Shown here: positions 11,906 through 24,687 of the stretch, one piece after another
Position numbering within the stretch: the stretch's first letter is position 1
How the letters are laid out: the number at the start of each line of letters is the position of its first letter
Assembly: GCF_036711975.1 (NCBI RefSeq)
Contig: NC_091966.1
Coordinates: 42,229,501-42,293,500, forward strand
Length of the DNA stretch: 64,000 nt
Reading direction: 5' to 3'
Source of the DNA: Onthophagus taurus
Lineage: Eukaryota > Arthropoda > Insecta > Coleoptera > Scarabaeidae
Translations under genes and position numbers: made by a program
Notes under the pieces: generated by a model
Told to the model about the DNA's origin: nothing
What the model saw: the letters and a program-made list of their open reading frames with translations, nothing else
Databases searched by the model: none

Positions 11906-14900
11906 TCAAATTCTTCTACCTAAAACATCTTCGACTAACAAATCCAATTTTGCAAGTCCGTTACTATTCGCTTCTTTATAATACGGTAATTTCTTACAAG
12001 TCGAGAACCATTGAAACAATTTCGGATGTCTAGCCGAACAAATTGGGGTAAAAACAGTCGCAGTACTAACAGTTGCTAAACAAGAAAGATCCGCAATCGT
12101 TAAAGAGTCCCCTGTAAGATATTGACTATCTTGTAATCTTCGTTCCAAGCAATTATACGATTCTTGTAGTGAAACGATGACTTTGTTTGAGAGTTCTATA
12201 AGATTCGAAACTAAAACTGCATGCTGAAATAAATAGTTAATTAATTTTTGTATTGAAGTTAATTAAGTAAAAAAATTATTTAATTTAGCTTACCAATATG
12301 CAATTTAACGGTGGTTTTAAAAATTGTTCATCCAAATCGAGAATTTCTTGTATTTTTGCTTTTACTGATTCGTCGTTCGGATAAGCTGGGTGATTTATTC
12401 TCGATCTATCAACTAAGTACATTAAAATTTTTCTGGGGTTTGTTATAAAATCGTTTGATTCTGTATCAACTAGTATCACATCGGAAGTTACAACTAAATC
12501 CTGTAAATAAAAAATAATATATTCGATCATTTCAAAAATTTATTTCTCAAGAACTGAAAGTGATTTTTCAAAACGGCTTTTTGCATTAAAAAGGGGATAC
12601 TTTAATTGATAATTGGTGAAATTTCCATGAGGATCCTTCAAGAAATTAATTTTATAGCGAATTTTGAAAGTTATCGATGAAAATTGCAACATCGAAAATT
12701 TTATCAAATTAATATTGTTTTCTCAAAAACTAAAAGTTATTTTTAAAAACGGGTTGAATCATTGGAAAGAGGACACTTTTATTAACACTTTGGGAAATTT
12801 TAATACTCATATTCCAAGAAATGGATTTTATACAAATTTTTAAAACTTAATCGGCGAAAATTGCAAAATTCGAAAAAATTATCGATTATTTCAAAAATTT
12901 TTTTCTCAAGAACTAAAATTGATTTTTCAAAACGGCTTTTTGCATTAAAAAGAGGATACTTTAATTAATAATTGTTGATATTTCCACGAGGATCCTTCAA
13001 GAAATTAATTTTGTAGCGAATTTTGAAAGTTATCGATGAAAATTGCAACATCGAAAAGTTTATCAATACTTCAAATATTGTTTTCTCAAAAACTAAAAGT
13101 TATTTTTCAAAACGGGTTGGTTCATTGGAAAGAGGACACTTTTATTAACACTTTGTTAATTTTTTATACTAATATTCCCAGAAATGGATTTTATACGAAT
13201 TTTTAAAACTTAATCGACAAAAATAGCAAAATTCGAAAAAAATTTCGATTATTTCAAAAATTTATTTCTCAAGAATTAAAAGTAATTTTTCAAAACGCCT
13301 TTTAACATTAAAAAGAGGATACTTTAATTAATAATTGGCGATATTTCCACAAGGATCCTTCAAGAAATTAATTTTGTAGCGAATTTTGAAAGTTATCGAT
13401 GAAAATTGCAACATTGAAAATTTTATCAAAACTTCAAATACTGTTTTTTCAAAAACTAAAAGTTATTTTTCAAAACGGGTTGGTTCATTGGAAAGAGGAC
13501 ACTTTTATTAACACTTTGGGAAATTTTCATACTAATATTCCAAGAAATGGATTTTATACGAATTTTTAAAACTTAATCGACAAAAATTGCAAAATTCGAA
13601 AAAATTGTCGATCATTTAAAAAATTTATTTTTCAAGAACTGAAAGTGATTTTTCAAAACGACTTTTTGCATTAAAAAGAGGATACTTTAATTGATAATTG
13701 GTGAAATTTCCATAAGGATCCTTCAAGAAATTAATTTTGTAGCAAATTTTGAAAGTTATCGATGAAAATTGCAACATCGAAAATTTTATCAAATTAATAC
13801 TGTTTTCTCAAAAACTAAAAGTTATTTTTAAAAACGGGTTGATTCATTGGAAAGAGGACACCTTTATTAACACTATGGGAAATTTTAATACTCATATTCC
13901 AAGAAATGGATTTTATACAAATTTTTAAAACTTAATCGGCGAAAATTGCAAAATTTGAAAAAATTATCGATTATTTCAAAAATTTTTTTCTCAAGAACTA
14001 AAATTGATTTTTCAAAACGGCTTTTTGCATTAAAAAGAGGATACTTTAATTAATAATTGTTGATATTTCCACGAGGATCCTTCAAGAAATTAATTTTGTA
14101 GCGAATTTTGAAAGTTATCGATGAAAATTGCAACATCGAAAATTTTATCAAAACTTCAAATATTGTTTTCTCAAAAACTAAAAGTTATTATTCAAAACGG
14201 GTTGGTTCATTGGAAAGAGGACACTTTTATTAACACTTTGGGGAATTTTCAAACTCACATTCTAAGAACAGGATTTTATACGAATTTTTAAAACTTAATC
14301 GGCGAAAATTGCAAAGTTCGAAAAAATTGTCGATGATTTCAAAAATTTATTTCTCAAAAACTAAAAGTGATTTTTCAAAACGGCTTGTTGCATTAACAAG
14401 AGGATACTTTAATTTATAATTGGTGATATTTCCACAAGGATCTTTCAAGAAATTAACTTTACAGCGAATTTTGAAAATTATTGATGAAAATTGCAACATT
14501 GAAAATTTTATCAAAACTTGAAATATTGTTTTCTCAAAAACTAAAAGTTATTTTTCAAAACGAGTTGGTTCACTGGAAAGAGGACACTTTTATTAACATT
14601 TTGGGAAATTTTCAACCTCATATTCCAAGAAATGAATTTTATACGAATTTTTAAAACTTAATTGGCGAAACTTGCAAAATTCAAAAAAATTCTCGATGAT
14701 TTATTTCTCAAAAACTAAAAGTGATTTTTCAAAACGGCTTTTTGCATTAAGAAGAGGATACTATAATTAATAATTGGTGATATTTCCAGAAGGATCCTTC
14801 AAGAAATTAATTTTATAGCGAATTTTGAAAATTATCGATGAAAATTGCAACATCGAAAATTTTATCAAAACTTGAAATATTATTTTCTCAAAAGCTAAAG

Positions 14901-17900
14901 GTTATTTGGCAAAACGGGTTGGTTCATCGGAAAGAGGACACTTTTATTAACACTTTGGGAAATTTTCATACTGATATTCCAAGAAATGGATTTTATACGA
15001 ATTATTAAAATTTGATCTACGAAAATTGCAAAATTCGAAAAAAATGTTGACCATTTAAAAATTTTTTTCTCAAGAACTAAAAGTGATTTTTCAAATCGGC
15101 TTTTTGCATTAAAAAGAGGATACTTTAATTAATAATTGGTGACATTTTCACAAGGATCCTTCAAGAAATTAATTTTATAGCGAATTTTGAAAATTATCGA
15201 TGAAAATTGCAACATCGGAAATTTAATCATAACTTCAAATATTGTTTTCTGAAAAACTAAAAGTTATTTTTCAAAACGGGTTGGTCCATTGGAAAGAGGA
15301 CACTTTTATTAACACTTTGGTAAATTTTCATACTCATATTCCAAAAACTGGATTTTATACGAATTTTTAAAACTTAATCGGCAAAAATTGCAAAATTCGA
15401 AAAATTATGCTGAATAAACTTTAGATAATCCGTTCAACTGTGGGGAAAACTTGAACATACTTGCACGTCAACATATTTAGATGAAAAAGGATTTAGTTCT
15501 GTTGTCCAGCTCCTCATAAAACAAAGAACTAAGGTGGACATTTGCTTCAAAGGAGACTTGCGCCTGAACTTGACGAACATAAACCAGATTATTAAAATTA
15601 AAATTAGGCATACAATGAAAATGACAAGGAGCGATAGGTGGTAGCCAACTTCCAGAAAGGGGAGATAGGACACAAAAGATTGGGAACCACTGATCTAACG
15701 ACAGAAACTATTTGCTAGCTACTGGCTCATTTGATATATATTTTGAAGATTTTACATTTGCAGGCTGTGATATATTTCAAAGTAATCTATGTCTCCAAGG
15801 GTCCTCATAGTATCCTATGAAAGTTGGACCCCTAGCCTGCAGAAGAAAAATTCTTTCTACTTGTGTGTGTTTGTTGTTTTTAAAATTGTCGTATATTATA
15901 TTTGTAAATGTCGAAACACACATGTAAGAAATAAAATCCACGGGACAGAAACTTTTAATAACAGAGAGCCGAAGAAAGAACAAAGTATCTATACAATACA
16001 ATAAGGATCAGTGGAAACTCTGTAGCTGGAGCACAATATGAACGAAAAGTTCGAACTCCAAAACCCAACTGCCCCAACTTGATGTCAATCAATAATAACA
16101 TTGGTTAAAAATTAATGTCAAAGTGAATCAAAAGGTCAAGTTGTAATTATTTATTGAGTTTAGTACAACTAATTGGTAGTTTTGAATACAAAAATCATTT
16201 GTGTTTTTTTTTTGATAACGTTAAAGAGTTACTAAAAACTCGACAGAGTTATTTACCAAGCATTTTTGCCAAAACTTGTAGTAATTGTCAAAGAACACAG
16301 CAACAATTTCAATGTTTAGTGATTGTAACCAAGAAGCAATTTGTAATCCTTTAGACAGAGTTTAACAAATTTCGAAAATTACAAAAATGTGTAATTAAAA
16401 CTTTTTAAAAATATTTCTGATAATGAGGCAACCCATTATACTAAAATAATATTTGGGTTGCATACATTTAAATTTGTAATTTAATTAAAATTAAAATTTA
16501 TAACTTAAAATATATATAATTGGTGATATATCCACAAGGATCCTTCAAAAAATAAATGTTATAGCGAATTTTGAATGTTATCAATGAAAATTGCACAACA
16601 TCGAAAATTTTATCAAAACTTCAAATATTGTTTTCTCAAAAACTAAAAGTTATTTTTCAAAACGGGTTGGTTCATTAAAAAGAGGATACTTTTATTAACA
16701 TTTTTGGAAATTTTCAAACTCATATTCCAAGAACTGGATTTTATACGAATTTTTAAAACTTAATCGGCGAAAATAGCTAATTCGAAAAAACTGTCAATCA
16801 TTTCAAAAATTGAAAATTATCGATGAAAATTACAACATTGAAAATTTTATCAAAACTTCAAATATTGTTTTCTCAAAAACTAAAAGTTATTTTTAAAAAC
16901 GGGTTAGTTCATTGCAAAGAGGATACTTTAATTAATAATTGGTGGTCTTTCCACAAGGATCCTTCAAGAAATTAATCTTATAGCGAATTTTGAAAATTAT
17001 CGATGAAAATTGCAACATCGAAAATTTTTTCAAAACTTCAATTATTATTTTCTCAAAAACTGAAAGTTATTTTTCAAAACGGGTTGGATTATTGGAAAGA
17101 GGACACTTTTATTAAAATTTTGGAAAATTTTCAAACTCATATTCCAAGAACTGGATTTTATACGAATTTTTAAAATTTAATCGACAAAAATTGCAAATTT
17201 TGAAACATTTTCGATTATTTCAAAAATTTATTTCTCAACAATTAAAAGTGATTTTTCAAAACGGCTTTTTGCATTAAAAACAGGATACTTTAATTAATAA
17301 TTGGAGGTATTTCCACAAGAATCCTTCAAGAAATTAATTTTGTAGCGAATTTTGAAAGTTATCGATGAAAATTGCAACATCGAAAATTTTATCAAAACTT
17401 CAAATATTGTTTTCTCAAAAACTAAAAGTTTTTCTTCAAAACGGGTTGGTTCATTGGAAAGAGAACACTTTTATTATTACTTTGGGAAATTTTCTCATAT
17501 TCCAAGAACTGGATTTATACGAATTTTTAAAATTTAATCGGCGAAAACTGCAAAATTCGAAAAATAATCGATCATTTCAAAAATTTATTTCTCAAGAACA
17601 GAAAAGAGGATACTATAATTAATAATTGGTGATATTTCCAGAAGGATCCTTGAAAAATGTGTAATTTGTAATCATTGATCTGAATTAACTATTAAATAAA
17701 ACATTAAATTAATAACTTTTCAAAAATATTTAGGTTGTTAGGCAACCCATTATGGTATAGTAACATTTGGGTTGCATACATTTAAATTTGTAATTTAATT
17801 AAAATTAAAATTTATAACTTAAAAATTTATTAATTCTTAGATTAAAATTAAAATTGAATTAAAAAAAAATGGATTAATTAATTTATGAACTTACTTGATT

Positions 17901-18011
17901 TTGGCAGTCTTTTAAATCCCTGTAAATAAGTTCAACTTCTAGTTCTTTAGCAACCAAAACAACCGCCCTAGAACCACAATTGGTCGGATCGTGATATAAA
18001 ATTAACGCCAT
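11906..18011 (-). CDS. GST-like protein with altered glutathione site (GST B), three exons
   Basis: Minus-strand exons: 18011-17895 (39 codons, start ATG), 12500-12294 (69 codons) and 12223-11906 (105 codons plus TGA). The total is 213 aa and all introns are GT-AG in phase 0. The first intron is about 5.4 kb and filled with S2 satellite. The C-terminal domain is clearly GST-like (YLTGDSLTIADLSC, then KLPYYKEANSNGL). The N-terminal domain starts MALILYHDPTNCGSRAV, where the family's SPPCRAV catalytic serine is not in place. Aligned without gaps to GST A, the HTVP cis-proline position reads DVIL and the DSHAI position reads NPRKI, so the usual glutathione-contacting residues are replaced. The frame is intact across all exons, so a non-enzymatic or ligand-binding role is possible (inference). 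A small exon hidden in the large intron cannot be fully excluded. Confidence 0.8.
12525..15405. repeat. S2 satellite block (~360-bp dimer) in GST B intron 1
   Basis: A GGATCCTTCAAGAAATTAAT landmark recurs at about 12631, 12990, 13353, 13716, 14075 and 14438, giving a 359-363 bp period. Each period consists of two related ~180-bp halves. One has AAACGGGTTGGTTCATTGG followed by GAGGACACTTTTATTAACA. The other has AAACGGCTTTTTGCATTAAA followed by GAGGATACTTTAATTAATA. About eight dimers are present. Short ORFs inside are satellite artefacts. Confidence 0.95.
15406..16383. other. Non-satellite intron spacer with a possible hAT-type transposon end
   Basis: Unique-looking sequence in GST B intron 1. 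At 15673-15692 the sequence reads CAAAAGATTGGGAACCACTG, whose reverse complement begins CAGTGGTTCCCAA, a typical terminal inverted repeat of hAT-superfamily DNA transposons. No matching opposite end or transposase is evident. The small ORFs here show no recognisable family. Confidence 0.4.
15673..15692 (-). mobile_element. hAT-like terminal inverted repeat (solo end)
   Basis: The reverse complement begins CAGTGGTTCCCAA, resembling hAT terminal repeats. Only one end is seen, so this is a relic or a chance match. Confidence 0.35.
16384..16510. repeat. Direct repeat copy 1 flanking a satellite block
   Basis: Shares AGGCAACCCATTAT and then about 60 bp starting ATTTGGGTTGCATACA with the copy at 17654-17826. 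The left parts differ by insertions. The two copies bracket the S2 block between them. Confidence 0.75.
16511..17650. repeat. S2 satellite block bracketed by direct repeats
   Basis: About three S2 dimers in + orientation, starting at AATTGGTGATATATCCACAA and ending at AAGGATCCTTGAAAAATG. Still inside GST B intron 1. Confidence 0.9.
17654..17826. repeat. Direct repeat copy 2 flanking a satellite block
   Basis: Second copy of the unit at 16384-16510, ending about 70 bp from GST B exon 1. The right-hand 60 bp are identical between copies. The left part carries an extra ~45 bp. Confidence 0.75.
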
Positions 18012-19309
18012 TTCAACCTCTTGATAACAATTAAAAAAAAAAAAGAAAAAACCTTCGTCCTTCCAATATTCCGTCCGAATTATTTCTCTTCCTATCCTTC
18101 TTTTCCAATTATCCAATTAACCAATTCACGGTCTTTACCCATTAGTCACCAAACACTAATGCAGCGACACATAATAAAATAACGTTTTAAATATTTATTA
18201 CGATGAGTTAATTCGAATTCTTTTAGATACATTTCATTCTGATTGATGTAAAACGATTAAATTTATTGAAGTGTTCACACTTTTTAATTATTTTAATTTG
18301 CTTTTTATGATTAATAGATTTTTTTTTTGAGTAAACGTTTTGACCTGGAGATTGAGTGCGAATAGTGCGAATGAAAACGTTGACCTGTAGATTCGATCAG
18401 ATGTGCTGCAGGAGCAAAACCGGGATCCTGCAGAGTTGATTTTTACATTACGACGCAGACGTAATAGCGTCGCCGTCGTGACGCTCAAAAATATGATGGT
18501 CTTTTCGTATTTGTATGGTTTTAATGGGATTAAACTTAATTAATGAGTTGGGAGGCTAAAAAAAATAAATAAAGTTAATTAAAACATATATAAAAATTTT
18601 ATGTTAGGGGTCAAAGTTTTCATTTTGCACTTGATGCTAATCTTGTTGGTTGTTATTTTTAAACTTAAAAAAAACGAACAAAACTCGCTAAATAGCTACG
18701 CATCGTTGAAATATCTACCCGGTCACACTTTAGTCTGGACATTTTCATAGTTTATATATAGAAAGGCACTTAACTTGAAATATCTTTGCCAAGAATATTC
18801 AAAGATAAAAAAATATAATTTTTTTAAAAATTACCTTATTTTTGCTTCCAATTACAAGAAAAATCCTCGTCTTGACACCGCGCGGCTTAAGATTAATGGA
18901 CTATGACCGTTTTACAATGAATGCTGTTGCTGTAAAGGAAGGTAAAGGTGAAATGGAACCCAATAACACTTTTGGCGATACTTTCTATACGAATTAGGAA
19001 GTAAAAAACAATTATTTTACCGTTACATTCTTTTATAAACTATATTATTAAAAAAAAGGTTTATATTTTTTGTTGTTATTTTTTTTTAACGTGGTAAACA
19101 CCAATGAGTCATACTAAGACAAGAATAACGAGAATCTTTTACTTGAACCACCCACAATGGTTCGAAAACTGGGTACACCTACGTTGGGAAGATTTTTAAA
19201 TAAAGTATTGAGTGGTAAAAAGTTTATATAATATATATTTTTAGTATGTTTTATTTAGTTATATTTTTTATTTTATACATTATATAATTTAATTTTTATT
19301 AACAACTAT
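18012..19309. other. GST B upstream region; one short unexplained open peptide
   Basis: The promoter of GST B should lie here on the minus strand, but no convincing TATA box is seen. Near 18337 and 18378 the phrase GACCTG(G/T)AGATT is repeated, and a GC-richer stretch near 18450-18480 has several CGTC/GACG motifs. Around 18860-18997 the plus strand has a protein-like reading frame (listed separately). Nothing else is recognised. Confidence 0.4.
18860..18997 (+). pseudogene. Unrecognised protein-like fragment, possibly an exon or relic
   Basis: One frame reads from the ILVLTPRGL region through MDYDRFTMNAV and NNTFGDTFYTN to a TAG at 18995-18997. Composition and codon texture look more protein-like than the flanking AT-rich DNA, and an AG acceptor-like site lies just upstream. 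I do not recognise the family and see no other exon nearby. It could be a relic of a mobile element or chance. Confidence 0.2.
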
Positions 19310-22300
19310 TTAAATTTCAACAAATTTGCAACATCAAAAATTTTATCAAAATTTCAAATATTGCTTTCTCAAAAACTAAAAGTGATTTTTTAAAACGGCT
19401 TGTTGCATTAAAAAGAGGATACTTTAATTAATAATTGGTGATGTTTCCACAAGGATCCTGCAAGAAATTAATTTTATAGCGAATTTTGAAAATTATCGAT
19501 GAAAATTGCAACATTGAAAATTTTATCAAAACTTCAAATATTGTTTTCTCAAAAACTAGAAGTTATTTTTCAAAACGAGTTGGTTCATTGGAAAGAGGAC
19601 ACTTTTATTAACATTTTGGGAAATTTTCAAACTCACATTCTAAGAACTGGATTTTATACGAATTTTTAAAACTTAATCGACGAAAATTGCAAAATTCGAA
19701 AAAATTGTCGATTATTTCAAAAGTTTATTTCTTAAAAACTAAAAGCGATTTTTCAAAACGGCTTTTTGCATTAAAAAGAGGATACTTTAATTAATAATTG
19801 GTGATATTTTCACAAAGATCCTTAAAGAAATTAATTTTATAGCGAATTTTGAAAATTATCGATAAAAATTGCAACAGCGAAAATTTTATCAAAACTTCAA
19901 ATACTGTTTTTTCAAAAACTAAAAGTTATTTTTGAAAACGGGTTGGTTCATTGGAAAGAGGACACTTTTATTAACACTTTGGGAAATTTTCAAACTCATA
20001 TTCCAAGAACTGGATTTTATACGAATTTTTAAAACTTAATCGGCGAAAATTGCAAAATTCGAAAACATTGTCGATTATTTCAAAAATTTATTTCTCAAGA
20101 ACTAAAAGTGATTTTCAAAACGGCTTTTTGTATTAAAAAAAGGATACTTTAATTAACAATTGGTGATATTTCCACAAAGATCCTTCAAGAAATTAATTTT
20201 ATAGCGAATTTTGAAAATTATCGATAAAAAGTGCAACATCAAAAATTGTATCAAAACTTCAAATATTCTTTTCTCAAAAACTAAAAGTTATTTTTCAAAA
20301 TGGGTAGGTTCATTGGAAAGAGGACACTTTTATTAACACTTTGGGAAATTTTCAAACTCATATTCCAAGAAATGGATTTTATACGAATTTTTAAAACTTA
20401 ATCGGTGAAATTTGCAAAATCCGAAAAAATTGTCAATCACTTCAAAAATTTATTTCTCAAGAACTAAAAGTGATTTTTCAAAATGGCTTTTTGCATTAAA
20501 AAGAGGATACTTTAATTAATAATTGGTGATATTTCCACAAAGATCCTTCAAGAAATTAATTTTATAGCGAATTTTGAAAGTTATCGATGAAAATTGCAAC
20601 ATTGAAAATTTTATCAAAACTTCAAATACTGTTTTTTCAAAAACTAAAAGTTATTTTTCAAAACGGGTTGGTTCATTGGAAGAGGACACTCTTATTAACA
20701 CTTTGGGAAAATTTTATACTAATATTCCAAGAAATGGATTTTATACGAATTTTTAAAACTTAATCGACGAAAATTGCAAAATTCGAAAAAATTGTCGATT
20801 ATTTCAAAAATTTTATTTCTCAAGAACTAAAAGTGATTTTTCAAAACGGCTTTTTGCATTAAAAAAAGGATACTTTAATTAACAATTGGTGATATTTCCA
20901 CAAAGATCCTTCAAGAAATTAATTTTATAGCGAATTTTGAAAATTATCGATAAAAAGTGCAACATCAAAAATTTTATCAAAACTTCAAATATTCTTTTCT
21001 CAAAAACTAAAAGTTATTTTTCAAAATGGGTAGGTTCATTGGAAAGAGGACACTTTTATTAACACTTTGGGAAATTTTCAAACTCATATTCCAAGAAATG
21101 GATTTTATACGAATTTTTAAAACTTAATCGGTGAAATTTGCAAAATCCGAAAAAATTGTCAATCACTTCAAAAATTTATTTCTCAAGAACTAAAAGTGAT
21201 TTTTCAAAATGGCTTTTTGCATTAAAAAGAGGATACTTTAATTAATAATTGGTGATATTTCCACAAAGATCCTTCAAGAAATTAATTTTATAGCGAATTT
21301 TGAAAGTTATCGATGAAAATTGCAACATTGAAAATTTTATCAAAACTTCAAATACTGTTTTTTCAAAAACTAAAAGTTATTTTTCAAAACGGGTTAGTTT
21401 ATTGGAAAGAAGACACTTTTATTAACATTTTGGGAAATTTTCATACTAATATTCCAAGAAATGGATTTTATACGAATTTTTAAATCTTAATCGGCGAAAA
21501 TTGCCAAATTCGAAAAAATTGTCGATCATTTCAAAAATTTTATTTCTCAAGAACTAAAAGTGATTTTTCAAAACGGCTTTTTGCATTAAAAAGAGGATAC
21601 TTTAATTAATAATTGGTGATATTTCCACAAGGATCCTTCAAGAAATTAATTTTATAACGAATTTTGAAAATTATCGATGAAAATTGCAACATTGAAAATG
21701 TTATTAAAACTTCAAATATTGTTTTCTCAAAAACTAAAAGTTATTTTTCAAAACGGGTTAGTTTATTGGAAAGAAGACACTTTTATTAACATTTTGGGAA
21801 ATTTTCATACTAATATTCCAAGAAATGGATTTTATACGAATTTTTAAATCTTAATCGGCGAAAATTGCCAAATTCGAAAAAATTGTCGATCATTTCAAAA
21901 ATTTTTTTCTCAAAAACTAAAAGCGATTTGTCAAAACGGCTTTTTGCATTAAAAAGAGGATACTTTAATTAATAATTGATGATATTTCCACAAGGATCCT
22001 TCCAGAAATTAATTTTATAGCGAATTTTGAAAATTATCGATGAAAATTGCAACATCGAAAATTTTATGAAAACTTTAAATATTGTTTTTTCAAAAACTAA
22101 AAGTTATTTTTTAAAACGCGTTATTTCATTGGAAAGAGGACACTTTTATTAACACTTTGGGAAATTTTCATACTTATATTCCAAGAAATGGATTTTATAC
22201 GAATTTTTAAAACTTAACCGGCGAACACTTCAAAATTCGAAAAAATTGTCGATTATTTCAAAAATTTATTTCTCAAGAACTAAAAGTGTTTTTCAAAACG

Positions 22301-23740
22301 GCTTTTTGCATTAAAAAGAGGATACTTTAATTAATAATTGGTTATATTTCCACAAGGATCCTTCAAGAAATTAATTTTATAGCCAATTTTGAATGTTATC
22401 AATAAAAATTGTAACATCGAAAATTTTATCAAAACTTCAAATATTGTTTTCTCAAAAACTAGAAGTTATTTTTCAAAACGGGTTGGTTCATTGGAAAGAA
22501 GACACTTTTATTAACACTTTGAAAAATTTTCATACTCATATTTCAAGAAAACGATTTTATACGAATTTTTAAAACTTAATCGGCTGAAATTGTAAATTTG
22601 AAAAAAATTGTAGATCATTTCAAAAATGTATTTCTTAAGAACTAAAAGTGATTTTTCAAATCGTGTTGGTTCATTGGAAAGCGGACACTCTTATTAACAC
22701 TTTGGGAAATTTTCAAACTTAATATTCCAAGAAATGGATTTTATACGAATTTTTTAAACTTAATCGGCGAAAATTGCAAAATTCGAAATAAATGTCGATC
22801 ATTTCAAAAATTTATTTCTCAAGAACTAAAAGTGATTTTTCAAAACGGCTTTTTGCATTAAAAAGAGGATACTTTAATTAATAATTGGTTATATTTCTAC
22901 AAGTATCCTTCAAGAAATTAATTTTATAGCGAATTTTGAAAATTATCGATGAAAATTGCAACATCGAAAATTTTATCAAAACTTCAAATATTGTTTTCTC
23001 AAAAACTAGAAGTTATTTTTCAAAACGAGTTGGTTCATTGGAAAGAGGACACTTTTATTAACATTTTGGGAAATTTTCAAACTCACATTCTAAGAACTGA
23101 TTTTATACGAATTTTTAAAACTTAATCGGCGAAAATTGCAAAATTCGAAAAAATTGTGGATTATTTCAAAAATTTTATTTCTCAAGAACTAAAAGTGATT
23201 TTTCAAAACGGCTTTTTGCATTAAAAAGAGGATACTTTAATTAATAATTGGTGATATTTCCACAAGGATCCTTCAAGAAATTAATTTTATAGCGAATTTT
23301 GAAAATTATTGATGAAAATTGCAACATTGAAAATGTTATCAAAACTTCAAATATTGTTTTCTCAAAAACTAAAAGTTATTTTTCAAAACGGGTTGGTTCA
23401 TTGGAAAGAGGACACTTTTATTAACACTTTGGGAAATTTTCAAACTCACATTCTAAGAACTGGATTTTATACGAATTTTTAAATCTTAATCGGCGAAAAT
23501 TGCAAAATTCGAAAAAATTTTCGATTATTTCAAAAATTTATTTCTCAAGAACTAAAAGTGATTTTTCAAAGCGGCTTTTTGCATTAAAAAGAGGATACTT
23601 TAATTAATAATTGCTGATATTTACGCAAGGATCCTTCAAGAAATTAATTTTATAGCGAATTTTGAAAATTATCGATAAAAATTGCAACATCGAAAATTTT
23701 ATCAAAACTTCAAATATTGTTCGACACTTTTATTAACACT
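19310..23740. repeat. S2 satellite block, ~12 dimers, between GST B and GST C
   Basis: Continuous S2 dimers in + orientation. Parts are recently duplicated: about 20160-20540 closely matches 20880-21260, including the rare variants AAATGGGTAGGTTCATT and CACAAAGATCC. The last monomer is truncated just after ATATTGTTCGACACTTTT near 23720. Confidence 0.93.
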
Positions 23741-24687
23741 TTGGGAAATTATCATACTGATATTCCAAGAACTGGATTTACAACAAAGTTTCAATCAACA
23801 ATCAAAGTTTTACAACTTTTCAATATCATACATTATTACAATTTACAATCCCATACAATGTAAGGGTTTCTTTGACTGCAAAACATATCTTCTCAACGAA
23901 ATTGGCGTCATTTCTTATCTTTTCCATCATTACGTCACTAATTTCTAATCTACGATCGAAGTTATTTTTAGTTAATTCTTGTATTACCCGAATTTAATGA
24001 TTTAAATTTGTTCTTATCGAATATACGCATGATTTAAGAATATATTACATCATGTACTTTTTTTTGTTCCATCTTCCACTCCATTTTTTAGTATTTAAGA
24101 CCTTTTTGAATACATTAAGTCTCAAGTATTACATATGGTTGAACTCGTATTAAACGGTAGATTCTAATAATAAAATAATATACAGGGTGTCGTGACTCAT
24201 ATCAAAAAAACGGTAAATTTGCTAAGAATATCCATATATCCCTTTTCTTTGTGATTCGCTTATAAATCTAATTATAATAATTGGCTGGTTATATTATTAT
24301 CCACACCGTAGATACTCTTTTTTAATAAATTTTTATTTAATTTACTCAACGCAAATAAAATTTCAAGATAACAAGACGATTAGAAAAAAATTTGTTTGAT
24401 TTAACCGCTTTTAACCGTAAGATATAAGATTAATAAAAAAACACTTATAAAATAATATGGATTAGGACATAATCTCAAACAAAAAAAGTAACAATTGACT
24501 AATTGTTGTTAAAAATAATTTGGGAAAAGTTTTTTTTATTGCTACTCGATGTATCAGATAAAGAGACAGATAAAATATTCTCTCCTATCAGCAAAAGCAA
24601 TCGATTTTATGGCAAACATGCGGCGCGGTTAAATCCATTTATGTTAAAGCAGTCATTCGATTAAGTATATATTTTTAAATTAAAAAA
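23741..24687. other. GST C upstream intergenic DNA
   Basis: AT-rich unique sequence. A TACAGGGTGTCGTGACTCAT fragment near 24182 resembles the ends of the foldback elements listed below, but no partner arm is found. A TATATATTT tract lies about 20 bp before the GST C start codon, too close to be a clear TATA box. No gene is seen. Confidence 0.4.

Noticed and set aside
16030-16080. GTTCGAACTCC resembling a tRNA T-arm
   Set aside because: No acceptor stem, D-arm or anticodon arm can be folded around it. No tRNA gene was found in the window.
15777-16354. Short ORFs in the GST B intron spacer
   Set aside because: No family similarity, overlapping on both strands, composition like flanking DNA.
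17352-17622. Overlapping short ORFs starting MKVIDENCNIEN and similar ones at 20574, 23682, 35972, 42416 and 45278
   Set aside because: They are translations of S2 satellite monomers, recur wherever the satellite occurs, and have no family similarity.
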